A DNA stretch of 64,000 bases from an uncultured Bacteroidales bacterium (GCA_900541925.1 UQMB01000007.1:1-64000), one strand, 5' to 3'; counted from the first letter of the stretch, positions 43,392 to 52,595 are shown. Made by a program: numbers and translations. Notes: a model not told the origin generated them from the letters alone.

Positions 43392-46051
43392 TATCTGTTG
43401 TGAATTTTGATGGTCTTGAGAGTTGAGATGTCTGAACTAGGGCCATAGAGCAGGGTGAAGCGGCCGGATGTGGCCTTCATCTCGCCTGAAGCCTCATCGT
43501 ATGTCTTGAATACCTCGTCGTCGAGAGGGATGCTGACTTCAGCGGTCTGTCCGGCTTTGATATGTACCCTGCGGAAGCCGCGCAGAGACATCTTAGGGCC
43601 GTCTTTGTCCTCGTCTTTGCGGACATAGAGCTGGACGACCTCGTCACCGTCCCTGTCGCCGGTGTTGGTGACTTTAACCGTAAGTGCTCCGTCCTTGACC
43701 CTGGCCTTGCCGTACTTGAACGTGGTGTAGCTGAGGCCGTGGCCGAAAGCGTAGAGGGGCTTGCCGTCGAAGAAGCGGTAGGTGCGCCCCGCCATGTCGT
43801 AGTTGTTGAAGTCAGGGAGGTCGGAGTCGCCACGGTAGAATGTGACAGGCAGACGCCCGGCCGGGTTGTAGTCACCGAAGAGCACATCGGCGATGGCTGT
43901 GCCGCCGGCTTCTCCCGGATACCATGCCTGGAGAATCGCAGAGCAGATCCTGCTCTCGGGCAGCAGCCCCACAGCGGAGCCGGACATGTTGACGAGAACG
44001 ACTTTTTTGCCTGCCTCATGCAGGGCCGCGATCTCACGGCGCTGGGCCATAGGGAGTTCGATAGTGGTGCGGTCGCCCTTGTCGAAGCCTGGGACGTTGT
44101 TGTATTTTTTCTCCTCGCCTTCCTGGTCAGGGTGTATGCCGCCGACATAGATGACGATCTGCGCCTCCGACGGGTCGGAGGTCACGTTGGAGGCCCCGAC
44201 CTTGGCCCTGATGCCGTCGATGGCGGTGACGGACGAGCGCGGGGTGCCGTTGTAGTTGCCGTTGAGGACGACGGAGTCAGCGGCGTTAGGGCCGATGACG
44301 GCGTATTTCACGCCGTTCCTGCCGAGAGGCAGGAGTCCGTCGTTCTGCAGAAGCACCATGGACTCGCGGGCCATCTTGAGGGCGACGGCGCGGGATTCAT
44401 CACAGGCGAGCCTGTCTTCGGAGATGGAGTTCCAGCTCACGAGAGAGTCAGGATCCATCTCGCCGAGCCTGAAACGGGCGACAAGAAGCCGGCGCAGGGA
44501 GACATCGATGTCATCTTCGCTGATCTTGCCCTCCGCGACGGCATCCAGCAGGTGCTTGTAAGAGCTTCCGCATTCCAGGTCCGTGCCCGTGCGGACGGCG
44601 TTGGCCGTGGCCGATACCGGATCATCCGGGAAGGTGCGGTGCCCGCCGGCCTTGAAGAAATCGTTGATCGCGCCGCAGTCGCTGGTGACAAGGCCCTTGT
44701 AACCCCACTTCTCGCGGAGAAGATGGGTCAGAAGCTGGTCGTTGCCGCAGCAAGGTTTGCCGTCCAGGCGGTTGTAGGCGCACATCACCTCCTGGACATC
44801 TGTCGTCTTGATGAGTTTTTCAAAAGAATAGAGGTAGGTCTCCATGAGGTCACGGTAGGACACGGACACGTCGAAACTGTGCCTGTTCCCTTCCGGGCCG
44901 CTGTGCACGGCATAGTGCTTGAGACAGGCGTGAAGCTTGTCATACTTGCCGTCACTCTCTCCCTGCAGTCCCGTCACCACGGCATATCCGAAACGGGAGG
45001 TAAGATAAGGGTCTTCTCCATAGGTCTCCTGTCCGCGGCCCCAGCGCGGGTCACGGAAGATGTTGATGTTAGGAGTCCAGACGGTCAAGCCGTGATATCT
45101 CGTGACCTTGCCGGCGCGCCTGGCCTGCTTGAACTTGATTCTCTGTTCGTCTCCGGTGATGGTGAACACTTCCTTGAGGAGTTCATCATCCCAGGAAGAA
45201 GCCATGCCTATGGCTTGCGGGAATACGGTCGCTATGCCGGCTCTCGCGCAGCCGTGCAAGGCCTCGTTCCACCAGTCATATTCGCGTATGCCAAGCTCCG
45301 GAATCGCCGGGCTGGAATTCATCATGAGGGACACCTTCTGCTCCAGGCTGAGCCTTCCGAGCAAGTCCTCGGCACGCTCGTCGGCGGAGAGGGAAGCATC
45401 CTTGTACGGCATCCTGTTGAGCTCGTCCTGGTCGCGCAGGAACTCCGCCGGCTTGAGTATTCTGGGAGTTATGCGGAGTTTGTATATGGCCCCCTTGAAC
45501 CAGCACACCAGATTCTGGCGCACCCCAAACGAGGTCTTGCCTTCATTGATGACAGGCTCATATGCGAGGTCTCCGCTGCACTGCCCGACACCGTCCACAT
45601 AGCTCTTGAGGCCGTCCTTGCCTGCCGTAAGCGTGAGATTGTACCATCTGCCGCAGGGGTGGGTGAGCTCCGGATCAATCAGGACGCAGGATTTCGGCTT
45701 GCTGCCGAGATGGACGAAAGCATCGAAGTACCAGCTGTCGTCAGGCTTCACCCTGCTCTCGAACATCACCCTCGCGCCGCCGTAGGCTCCGAGATGCATG
45801 AACCTCTGTTCGAATGCGCTGCCGGGATATTGGTTGAATATCATCTCTATGGTGAACTCCTCCATCCCCGCCACAGGCACGCTGTCAAGGAACAGCCCGT
45901 CATCCACGCCGTCGAACTCTACGGCCTTGCCGAGGTTGGTCTCTATGATTTTCGGTTCTCCAAGGACCTGCAGCACTTCAGGGTGCTTGTCTACAGTCCA
46001 TTCAATGACTCCCGGCATCTGAAGCAGGAGCCCAAGCATCAGTGTAATCAT
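43391..46051 (-). CDS. GH3 beta-glycosidase with an N-terminal LamG-like domain
   Basis: This 886-residue exported protein starts with a short signal. Residues of about 15-205 resemble a LamG/concanavalin jelly roll (GKAVEFDGVDDGLFLD, CGRWYNLTLTAGKDG, FKGAIYKLRITPRIL). GH3 follows: an (alpha/beta)8 barrel with WTPNINIFRDPRWGRGQE and the nucleophile Asp458 in YKGLVTSDCGAI, an alpha/beta sandwich, then a fibronectin-III-like end. EVMCAYNRLDGKPCCGN is typical of the beta-xylosidase branch of GH3. The LamG module may bind polysaccharide. I chose the ATG at 46051; the upstream frame crosses a terminator at 46064-46104. Confidence 0.92.
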   Translation of the reverse strand: MITLMLGLLLQMPGVIEWTVDKHPEVLQVLGEPKIIETNLGKAVEFDGVDDGLFLDSVPVAGMEEFTIEMIFNQYPGSAFEQRFMHLGAYGGARVMFESRVKPDDSWYFDAFVHLGSKPKSCVLIDPELTHPCGRWYNLTLTAGKDGLKSYVDGVGQCSGDLAYEPVINEGKTSFGVRQNLVCWFKGAIYKLRITPRILKPAEFLRDQDELNRMPYKDASLSADERAEDLLGRLSLEQKVSLMMNSSPAIPELGIREYDWWNEALHGCARAGIATVFPQAIGMASSWDDELLKEVFTITGDEQRIKFKQARRAGKVTRYHGLTVWTPNINIFRDPRWGRGQETYGEDPYLTSRFGYAVVTGLQGESDGKYDKLHACLKHYAVHSGPEGNRHSFDVSVSYRDLMETYLYSFEKLIKTTDVQEVMCAYNRLDGKPCCGNDQLLTHLLREKWGYKGLVTSDCGAINDFFKAGGHRTFPDDPVSATANAVRTGTDLECGSSYKHLLDAVAEGKISEDDIDVSLRRLLVARFRLGEMDPDSLVSWNSISEDRLACDESRAVALKMARESMVLLQNDGLLPLGRNGVKYAVIGPNAADSVVLNGNYNGTPRSSVTAIDGIRAKVGASNVTSDPSEAQIVIYVGGIHPDQEGEEKKYNNVPGFDKGDRTTIELPMAQRREIAALHEAGKKVVLVNMSGSAVGLLPESRICSAILQAWYPGEAGGTAIADVLFGDYNPAGRLPVTFYRGDSDLPDFNNYDMAGRTYRFFDGKPLYAFGHGLSYTTFKYGKARVKDGALTVKVTNTGDRDGDEVVQLYVRKDEDKDGPKMSLRGFRRVHIKAGQTAEVSIPLDDEVFKTYDEASGEMKATSGRFTLLYGPSSDISTLKTIKIHNR

Positions 46052-46063
46052 ATCTGTGGTTTT

Positions 46064-46104
46064 AAAAAAAGCTCCGTGCCGCGAGAAATGACGCCGCACG
46101 GAGC
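46064..46104 (-). terminator. Intrinsic terminator between DUF4861 and GH3
   Basis: On the minus strand, GCTCCGTGC (46104-46096) and GCACGGAGC (46079-46071) form a perfect 9-bp stem followed by seven T residues. It lies 24 bases after the DUF4861 stop and only 13 bases before the GH3 start, leaving no room for a normal promoter after it. Confidence 0.85.
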
Positions 46105-46127
46105 CGTCGTTTTATGGGTTTTAAAGC

Positions 46128-46985
46128 CTATTTGAGCTTTTTCACGATGTCGAACCAGTCGGCGGAGGTCTTCACATCAGCCTTGGACCAGCATGATCCG
46201 AAGTAATATGTGAATGTCTCGCCGGACTTGACGCTCTTGGTGCAGATACCGTGGGAACCGTCAGGGGTGACGCTCACTGATTCTGCTCCAGGGACATATA
46301 CTGCCACTCCGAGCATCCCGTCCTCAGGCTCCACGCTCTGGTCGGAGGCGTGCTCCCAGATGGCGTAGCGGTCTTCGCCCACGAGTTCGTCCTCGATGGT
46401 GTCCTGTCCCGGGTGACGGAACACTCCGGCTGCCACGGAGATGGTCTCCGCGCCGCTGAAGTTGTAGCAGTCCTCCACTTTGGTGAAATAGGTGTCGGCG
46501 GTCACGGTGATCTTCTTGTCGAGGCTCACCTTGACTCCGGCGGCTTCCCACTCAGGATAGTGAAGCACGAAGACGGCCTTGTCCGCGCTCTCTTCGAGCA
46601 TCTCGCAAGAGCGCCAGTTGGTGGCAGGATACCACAGTTCACCGTCGATATACGGCACGGATGCGCCGCCGCCGAGGCTGACAGCCACCTTGTAGCAGTC
46701 CTTCCCGCCGTGATCGTGGTGGTAGTATCCGCTGTCGTTCATGGCGGCGGCGTACCACTCGTTGGCCACGAGCTTGCCCGGCATCTTCACCCAGATGTCG
46801 ATGCCCGGAGACGTCGGGTTCCCCTCAAGTGCCTTGCCGTAGATACGGCCTGCGATGAGGTTGTTCTCGAAGACGAAATCATCGGCCCTCTCAGGCACGT
46901 GGCGTGCCATCACCTTGGGGTCGCTCTGTGAGTTGCAGGCGCACAGGCCTGCACAGAGAGCAAGTGCGATAAAAATCTTTTTCAT
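46128..46985 (-). CDS. DUF4861 lipoprotein of the pectin locus
   Basis: This 285-residue protein has a lipoprotein signal (CAGLCACNSQ), so it is outside the cytoplasm. It matches DUF4861: RHVPERADDFVFENNLIAGRIYG, PTSPGIDIWVKMPG, SGYYHHDHGGKDCYKVAVSLGGG. The family is beta-rich and common in Bacteroidota uronide loci. The HHDHGG segment could bind a metal or act catalytically, but this is inference. It starts 2 bases after the kduI stop and ends 24 bases before a terminator. A role on oligogalacturonides or their unsaturated ends is plausible; function unknown. Confidence 0.85.
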   Translation of the reverse strand: MKKIFIALALCAGLCACNSQSDPKVMARHVPERADDFVFENNLIAGRIYGKALEGNPTSPGIDIWVKMPGKLVANEWYAAAMNDSGYYHHDHGGKDCYKVAVSLGGGASVPYIDGELWYPATNWRSCEMLEESADKAVFVLHYPEWEAAGVKVSLDKKITVTADTYFTKVEDCYNFSGAETISVAAGVFRHPGQDTIEDELVGEDRYAIWEHASDQSVEPEDGMLGVAVYVPGAESVSVTPDGSHGICTKSVKSGETFTYYFGSCWSKADVKTSADWFDIVKKLK

Positions 46986-46987
46986 CT

Positions 46988-47830
46988 TTACTTGAGATCT
47001 GTTGTTGCGCACCAGTCCATATCGTTGTAGTCATCATTCTCACCGCACATTCCCCAGATGAAGGTGTAGTTGCGGGTCGCGCAGGCGGAGTGGATGCTCC
47101 ACTGCGGAGAGATGACAGCCTGCTCGTTGTGCATCCAGATATGGCGGGTCTCCTGCGGCTCTCCCATGAAGTGGCACACAGCCGCGTCCTCAGGGAGCTC
47201 GAAATAGAAGTAAACCTCCATACGGCGGTCGTGGGTGTGGGCCGGCATGGTGTTCCAGGTGCTGCCCGGAGCGAGCTCGGTCATACCCATCTGGAGCTGG
47301 CAGCAAGGCACGACCTCCTTGACGAGGAGGCGGTTGATGGTGCGCTCGTTGGACTCCTCAAGGGAGCCGAGGTGCATCACCACGGCGTCTTTCTTGCTGA
47401 CCTTCTTCACTCCGGTCTCGCGATGTGCGGTGGCGGAGCAGAAATAGAAGCGGGCCGGCTTCTCGGACGAGTCGCTCTTGAAGATCACGTCGCGGTTGCC
47501 GCGGCCCACATAGAGGGCCTCCTTGTATTCGAGATGGTACTCCTCGTCGCCGACAACTACCGTGCCTGCGCCGCCGACATTGATGATGCCGAGCTCGCGG
47601 CGCTGGGTGAAGTAGTCCGCGCGAAGGATTTCCGGAGCCGAAAGCTTCAGGTCCTCCTTGACAGGGACAGCACCGCCGGCGATGATACGGTCAAACATAG
47701 AGTAGACCATATTGATCTCGTCAGCCACCATCACGTTCTCCACAAGGTATTCCTTGCGGACGCGTTCGGTGTCGTAATGCTTAGCGTCCACATTGCTGGA
47801 AGCCTGGCGTACTTGACAATTGAGCTTCAT
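46988..47830 (-). CDS. kduI: 5-dehydro-4-deoxy-D-glucuronate isomerase KduI
   Basis: This 280-residue cytosolic cupin converts 5-keto-4-deoxyuronate (DKI) to 2,5-diketo-3-deoxygluconate. The zinc site is visible in MPAHTHDRRMEVYFYF and QWSIHSACA. The sequence starts with MKLNCQVRQAS and ends in MCGENDDYNDMDW, as in the family. It acts after GH105 releases unsaturated uronate and before KduD. kduD ends 5 bases upstream. Confidence 0.97.
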   Translation of the reverse strand: MKLNCQVRQASSNVDAKHYDTERVRKEYLVENVMVADEINMVYSMFDRIIAGGAVPVKEDLKLSAPEILRADYFTQRRELGIINVGGAGTVVVGDEEYHLEYKEALYVGRGNRDVIFKSDSSEKPARFYFCSATAHRETGVKKVSKKDAVVMHLGSLEESNERTINRLLVKEVVPCCQLQMGMTELAPGSTWNTMPAHTHDRRMEVYFYFELPEDAAVCHFMGEPQETRHIWMHNEQAVISPQWSIHSACATRNYTFIWGMCGENDDYNDMDWCATTDLK

Positions 47831-47835
47831 ATCCG

Positions 47836-48642
47836 TTATTTAGGCTGTTTTCCGATGTAAGCGAGGATACCGCCGTCCACATAGAGGACATGGCCGTTGA
47901 CAGCATCAGAAGCGTGTGAAGCGAGGAACACTGCCGGTCCGCCGAGCTCCTCAGGCTGCAGCCAGCGTCCTGCCGGAGTGCGGCTCACGATGAACTGGTC
48001 GAACGGATGACGGCTGCCGTCCGCCTGACGCTCGCGGAGCGGAGCTGTCTGAGGGGTGGCGATGTAGCCTGGTCCGATGGCGTTGCAGTTGATGCCGTAC
48101 TCGGCGTACTCTGCGCAGATGTTGCGGGTGAGCATCTTGAGGCCGCCCTTCGCTGCCGCATAGGCAGATACGGTCTCGCGTCCGAGCTCAGACATCATTG
48201 AGCACATGTTGATGATCTTGCCCTCGCGGCGCTCCATCATCTCAGGAAGCACGGCTGAAGACACGATGAACGGACCTACGAGGTCGATGTCGATAACCTG
48301 CTGGAACTGTGCGCGGGTCATCTCGTGCATAGGGATGCGCTTGATGATGCCGGCGTTGTTGACGAGGATGTCAATGTTGCCGACCTCAGCGTGGATCTTC
48401 TCCACGAGAGCCTTCACGTCGTCTTCCTTGGTCACGTCGCAGACATATCCCTTGACGTTGGTTATTCCGGCCTCCTTGTAGTTGTTGAGACCTCTCTCGA
48501 GGAACTCCTCGTTGATGTCATTGAAGATGATGGTCTTGATGCCGGCGGCAACAAACGCCTTAGCGATGTTGAAGCCGATTCCATAGGAAGCGCCTGTAAT
48601 CCAGGCGTTCTTCCCTTCAAGTGAGAATGGATTGTTTGCCAT
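47836..48642 (-). CDS. kduD: 2-deoxy-D-gluconate 3-dehydrogenase KduD (SDR)
   Basis: This 268-residue short-chain dehydrogenase has the cofactor loop TGASYGIG, NNAG, and the catalytic S-Y-K set (SMMSELGRETVSAYAAAKGG). It reduces 2,5-diketo-3-deoxygluconate to KDG. SDR sequences alone can also suggest gluconate 5-dehydrogenase, but the direct pairing with kduI makes KduD the better call. A 30-base gap separates it from GH105. Confidence 0.93.
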   Translation of the reverse strand: MANNPFSLEGKNAWITGASYGIGFNIAKAFVAAGIKTIIFNDINEEFLERGLNNYKEAGITNVKGYVCDVTKEDDVKALVEKIHAEVGNIDILVNNAGIIKRIPMHEMTRAQFQQVIDIDLVGPFIVSSAVLPEMMERREGKIINMCSMMSELGRETVSAYAAAKGGLKMLTRNICAEYAEYGINCNAIGPGYIATPQTAPLRERQADGSRHPFDQFIVSRTPAGRWLQPEELGGPAVFLASHASDAVNGHVLYVDGGILAYIGKQPK

Positions 48643-48672
48643 AATTGATTGATGATTAAATAATGTGTTGTT

Positions 48673-49857
48673 TTATTTCAGTCTTTCCATTTCGAGCGAT
48701 GCCCAGATGAACGGGCCTACGCCCTTGGAATCGTTTGGTCTTACAGGCTCGCTGAGATAGTATGCGAAGTCGCCCATACGCCTTCCGTCTCCTCCGAGGC
48801 CGCCCACTGAGCAGCATTTCTCAAGGCTTATCAGGCCCTGCCCGTCGGTGGAGATGAATTCCTTGACGACATCCTCATAGACCTTCTTGGCGTAAGGGAG
48901 CAGGTCCTTGTCAAGGTAGCCCATGCGTATGCCTTTCAGGAAGGTGTAGCTGAACATCGCCGAGCAGGTGGCCTCAAGGTAGTTGCCCTCACGCCCAGGC
49001 TGGTCGAGGACCTGATACCAGACTCCGCTCACAGGATCCGCCCATTTAGGGAGTTCGGCGCAGATGCTCTTCAGCAGGTCTATGAGGCTCTGTCTCTCCG
49101 CAAGATTCTCCGGGAGGTAGTCGAGCACCTCGACGATGGCCATGCAGTACCATCCGAGGGCACGGCCCCAGCAGTGCTGTGACTGTCCGGTCTGCGGGTC
49201 GCACCAGAACATGGAGCGGGACTCGTCCCAGGCGTGACGGTAGAGTCCGGTAGCCGGGTCGTAAGTGTGCTTGGCCGCCGTGATGAACTCGTTCACGATC
49301 TCCTTATATGCCTCGGCCTGCTCTTCTCCGCTCATATACCTCTTGGCATACTCGGCGTAGAACGGCTCAGCCATATATACTCCGTCAAGCCATATCTGAT
49401 GAGGATAGATCTGCTTGTGCCAGAAGGCGCCTTCAGATGTCCTCGGCTGGGCGTCGATCTGCGTCTTTATCAGTTCAATCGCCTTGCGGTACTTCTCCTC
49501 TCCGGTCTTGTCATAGAAATAGAAGAGGGAGCGTCCCGGGCAGATGAGGTCCACATTGTATTTCTCCACCGAATAGGTCTTGATGGTGCCGTCGGCGTTG
49601 ACCACATCATCATACCAGAGGTGTACATAGTCATAGATGTCCTGTCCCCCGTATGTGTCATAGACATCGAGGAAGGCCTTGAGTTCAAGGCCGGGGGTGT
49701 AGCCCCATTTGAGTTTGCCGTTGAGATAGTCGAGATATGTAGGCTCCGGGCAGCGTGACATCTGCGAGCGGACCATTTTCTCGGACATAGGCTCCGTCTT
49801 GTCGGCGCATGATACGAGCGCCGCCATGGCGAGGATGGCCGGTATCAGTCTGTTCAT
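48673..49857 (-). CDS. GH105 unsaturated uronyl hydrolase (YteR/YesR family)
   Basis: This 394-residue lipoprotein (ALVSC, Cys17) has the alpha/alpha six-barrel of GH88/GH105. The catalytic Asp is Asp158 in YPHQIWLDGVYMA. WGRALGWYCMAIVEVLDYLP and SVGGLGGDGRRMGDFAYYLSEP are typical of GH105. The family hydrates the unsaturated uronic acid left by pectate or rhamnogalacturonan lyases, releasing the DKI precursor that KduI uses. It lies one base from GH28. Confidence 0.94.
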   Translation of the reverse strand: MNRLIPAILAMAALVSCADKTEPMSEKMVRSQMSRCPEPTYLDYLNGKLKWGYTPGLELKAFLDVYDTYGGQDIYDYVHLWYDDVVNADGTIKTYSVEKYNVDLICPGRSLFYFYDKTGEEKYRKAIELIKTQIDAQPRTSEGAFWHKQIYPHQIWLDGVYMAEPFYAEYAKRYMSGEEQAEAYKEIVNEFITAAKHTYDPATGLYRHAWDESRSMFWCDPQTGQSQHCWGRALGWYCMAIVEVLDYLPENLAERQSLIDLLKSICAELPKWADPVSGVWYQVLDQPGREGNYLEATCSAMFSYTFLKGIRMGYLDKDLLPYAKKVYEDVVKEFISTDGQGLISLEKCCSVGGLGGDGRRMGDFAYYLSEPVRPNDSKGVGPFIWASLEMERLK

Positions 49858-49858
49858 T

Positions 49859-51397
49859 TTATATGTTGTTGAAATTCTTGACTCTCAGTGTAGTGATGGC
49901 ATCGCCCTTCTCCGGGTAGCACTTCACGTTCTTGAAGGTGATGTCCTGGGAGTTGCGCAGCGTAATGCCCTCATCGGCAGTGATCGTGCAGTCGCTGACA
50001 TTGATGTTGGTCACAGGCATCTCAGGGAGCCCGTTGAAGAGCATGGCCTTTGACGCCCCGTTGCAGCAGACATTGCTGATGTAGATGTCGCGGAACTCAG
50101 GAGTTGTCTCGTCTACCGGAACGGCCGGCACGTTGACGGTCTCGTCCTTCTCGGCTGCGGCCTCCACTGCGGACTTGCCGCCATAGAAGAGGTCGAAGAG
50201 TATCGCGTCAGCCAATATGTCCTTCATGTAGATGTCGTTGATGTAGATGTTCTTCACCACGCCGCCGCGGCCCCTTTTGCTCTTGAAGCGCAGGCCCACA
50301 TCAGTGCCGAGGAAACGGCAGTTGGACACCTTTATGTTCTCCACGCCGCCGCTCATCTCGCTCCCGACGGTGAAACCGCCGTGCCCGTGGAATACGGTAC
50401 AGTTGTCCACGATGAGGTTCTTGCAAGGGCGTGCCCTGCGCCTGCCGTCAGCGTCCTTGCCGGACTTGATGCAGATGCCGTCATCGCCGGCGTCGAAGGT
50501 GGAGTTGGTGATCAGCACATTCTCGCAGCTGTCCACGTCGATGGCGTCCCCGTTCTGCGAATAATATGGATTGCGGATGTTGACACGGTTGACTATGAGG
50601 TTCTTGCACATCAGCGGGTGCACGTTCCAGCATGGTGAATTCTGGAAAGAGCAATCCTCGAGAAGCACGTTCTCGCAGTTGCGCAGAGAGACCATGTTCG
50701 GACGGAGGAAGCTCTTGATCTCGTTCCACTGCTCCTCGGTCAGGTCGACTGAAGGCACGTTCATGTTGCTGAACATGGTTGCCTTCTCGAATCCCTCGTC
50801 CGGATACCAGATGCGTCCGTCACGGCTGACTATGCCCCCTGATGCGACGAGCTTCCGCCATTCACCGTCGGTAAGCTTGGATTTCTTGACCATTCTCCAC
50901 GCCTCCCCGCTGCCGTCGAGCACACCGCCTCCGGTGATGGAGATGTTGCGCGCGCCTTCAGCGTGTACCGGAGACTCGCACCTGCGGGTGTCAAGCCCCT
51001 CGAAAACGGTCTGGATGATCGGATAGAGGTCGCGGTCCGGGTCGAAGATTATCACGGCGTTAGGTGTCACATGGAGGTCGCAGTTGCTCAGGATCTCGAT
51101 AGGGCCGGTGAGCCAGATGCCTGCCGGGACGTCCAGGTGGCCGCCGCCTTTGTATGAGAGGTGCTTCATCGCCTTGGCGAAAGCCTCCGTGTTGAGGGTG
51201 ACGCCATCGCCGACGCCTCCGAAGTCCTTGACGCTGACGCGCAGGTCAGGAATCACCGGGCGGGCGACCCGTTCCATCTTGAACGGGAGATTCTCGTAGA
51301 GATAGGCGAATTCGTCCCCGCCCTGCTTCCCGCAGGAGGAGACCAGGAGCAGCGCCCCTGCAGTCAGGATTGACAGTAATGCGGATGGTCTGGTCAT
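49859..51397 (-). CDS. GH28 polygalacturonase-family lipoprotein
   Basis: This 512-residue lipoprotein (LLVSSC signal) has a right-handed beta-helix with GH28 motifs: SQNGDAIDVDSCENVLI, FDAGDDGICIKSGKD, HGHGGFTVGSEMSGG and GLRFKSKRGRGG. The Asp pairs and His of the active site are intact. GH28 includes endo- and exo-polygalacturonases and rhamnogalacturonan hydrolases; exo action on oligogalacturonides fits the context best. Its start is 7 bases after the kbl stop, so both are probably on one transcript. Confidence 0.93.
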   Translation of the reverse strand: MTRPSALLSILTAGALLLVSSCGKQGGDEFAYLYENLPFKMERVARPVIPDLRVSVKDFGGVGDGVTLNTEAFAKAMKHLSYKGGGHLDVPAGIWLTGPIEILSNCDLHVTPNAVIIFDPDRDLYPIIQTVFEGLDTRRCESPVHAEGARNISITGGGVLDGSGEAWRMVKKSKLTDGEWRKLVASGGIVSRDGRIWYPDEGFEKATMFSNMNVPSVDLTEEQWNEIKSFLRPNMVSLRNCENVLLEDCSFQNSPCWNVHPLMCKNLIVNRVNIRNPYYSQNGDAIDVDSCENVLITNSTFDAGDDGICIKSGKDADGRRRARPCKNLIVDNCTVFHGHGGFTVGSEMSGGVENIKVSNCRFLGTDVGLRFKSKRGRGGVVKNIYINDIYMKDILADAILFDLFYGGKSAVEAAAEKDETVNVPAVPVDETTPEFRDIYISNVCCNGASKAMLFNGLPEMPVTNINVSDCTITADEGITLRNSQDITFKNVKCYPEKGDAITTLRVKNFNNI

Positions 51398-51404
51398 AGT
51401 AGTA

Positions 51405-52595
51405 TTATTTTATTACAGCAAGTTCCTTGCCGACTTTGATAAAGGCCGCTATCGCCTTGTCAAGTTGCTCCTTTTTGTGCGCCGCGGAGAGCTGCACGCG
51501 GATGCGCGCCTGTCCCTTAGGTACTACAGGATAATAGAATCCGGTCACGAAGATGCCTTCTTCCGCCATCTTGGAGGCGAATTCCTGTGACAATTTGGCA
51601 TCATACAGCATCACCGCGCAGATGGCAGACTGGGTAGGCTTGATGTCGAAGCCCGCCGCGAGCATCTTCTCGCGGAAGTACTTGACGTTCTCCTGCTGAC
51701 GGTCGTGCAGTTCGTCGCTTTCGCCCAGCATCTTGAACATCTCGATGCCGCCCGCCACAATCATCGGAGGGAGGGAGTTCGAGAAGAGATAAGGGCGCGA
51801 GCGCTGGCGGAGCATGTCGATGATCTCCTTGCGTCCTGTGGTGAATCCTCCCACCGTGCCGCCGAACGCCTTGCCGAGGGTGCCGGTGAATATGTCGATG
51901 CGCCCGTAGCAGCCGAACTGCTCGGCGACTCCGTGTCCCGTCGCGCCCACCACTCCGGCGGAGTGGCTTTCGTCCACCATGACGAGCGCGTCATACTTCT
52001 CGGCGAGGTCGCAGATCTTGTCCATCGGGGCCACATTGCCGTCCATAGAGAACACTCCGTCGGTGCATATGATACGGTATCTCTGGGCCTGCGCCTCCTT
52101 GAGGCAGCGCTCGAGATCTCCCATGTCCGCATTGGCGTACCTGTAGCGGACAGCCTTGCAGAGGCGCACACCGTCAATGATGGAGGCGTGGTTGAGCGCA
52201 TCGGAGATGATTGCGTCCTCGGAAGTGAGCAGCGGCTCGAAAAGTCCGCCGTTGGCATCGAAGCAGGAAGCATAGAGGATGGTGTCCTCCGTGCGGAAGA
52301 AATCCGACACGGCCTTCTCCAGCTCCTTGTGCAGATCCTGGGTGCCGCAGATGAAGCGGACGGACGACATGCCGAAGCCGTGCGTGCGCATGGCCTTCTC
52401 CGCCGCCTCGATCAGGCGGGGGGAATCCGCGAGCCCGAGATAGTTGTTGGCGCAGAAATTCAGGGCTTTGGAGCCGTCCTGAAGTGTGATTTCTGCTGAC
52501 TGTGCGGAGACGATGTCCCGCTCGTTCTTATACAGGCCGGCTTCCTTGATTGAGGAAAGCTCGTCCTGAAGATGCTGCTTGAATTTGCCGTACAT
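51405..52595 (-). CDS. kbl: Glycine C-acetyltransferase (2-amino-3-ketobutyrate CoA ligase)
   Basis: This 396-residue PLP enzyme of the alpha-oxoamine synthase family cleaves 2-amino-3-ketobutyrate with CoA to glycine and acetyl-CoA. The PLP lysine is in FTGTLGKAFGGTVGG. FCANNYLGLADSP, FGMSSVRFICGTQDLHKELE and VDESHSAGVVGATGHG are conserved. A NAD-epimerase-type threonine dehydrogenase gene is divergent from it, completing threonine breakdown. Oddly, its stop is only 7 bases before GH28, so it heads the pectin run. Confidence 0.95.
   Translation of the reverse strand: MYGKFKQHLQDELSSIKEAGLYKNERDIVSAQSAEITLQDGSKALNFCANNYLGLADSPRLIEAAEKAMRTHGFGMSSVRFICGTQDLHKELEKAVSDFFRTEDTILYASCFDANGGLFEPLLTSEDAIISDALNHASIIDGVRLCKAVRYRYANADMGDLERCLKEAQAQRYRIICTDGVFSMDGNVAPMDKICDLAEKYDALVMVDESHSAGVVGATGHGVAEQFGCYGRIDIFTGTLGKAFGGTVGGFTTGRKEIIDMLRQRSRPYLFSNSLPPMIVAGGIEMFKMLGESDELHDRQQENVKYFREKMLAAGFDIKPTQSAICAVMLYDAKLSQEFASKMAEEGIFVTGFYYPVVPKGQARIRVQLSAAHKKEQLDKAIAAFIKVGKELAVIK

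Noticed and set aside
43562..46135. An 857-codon frame opposite GH3
   Set aside because: Complement of the GH3 gene and crosses the intrinsic terminator; no recognisable protein.
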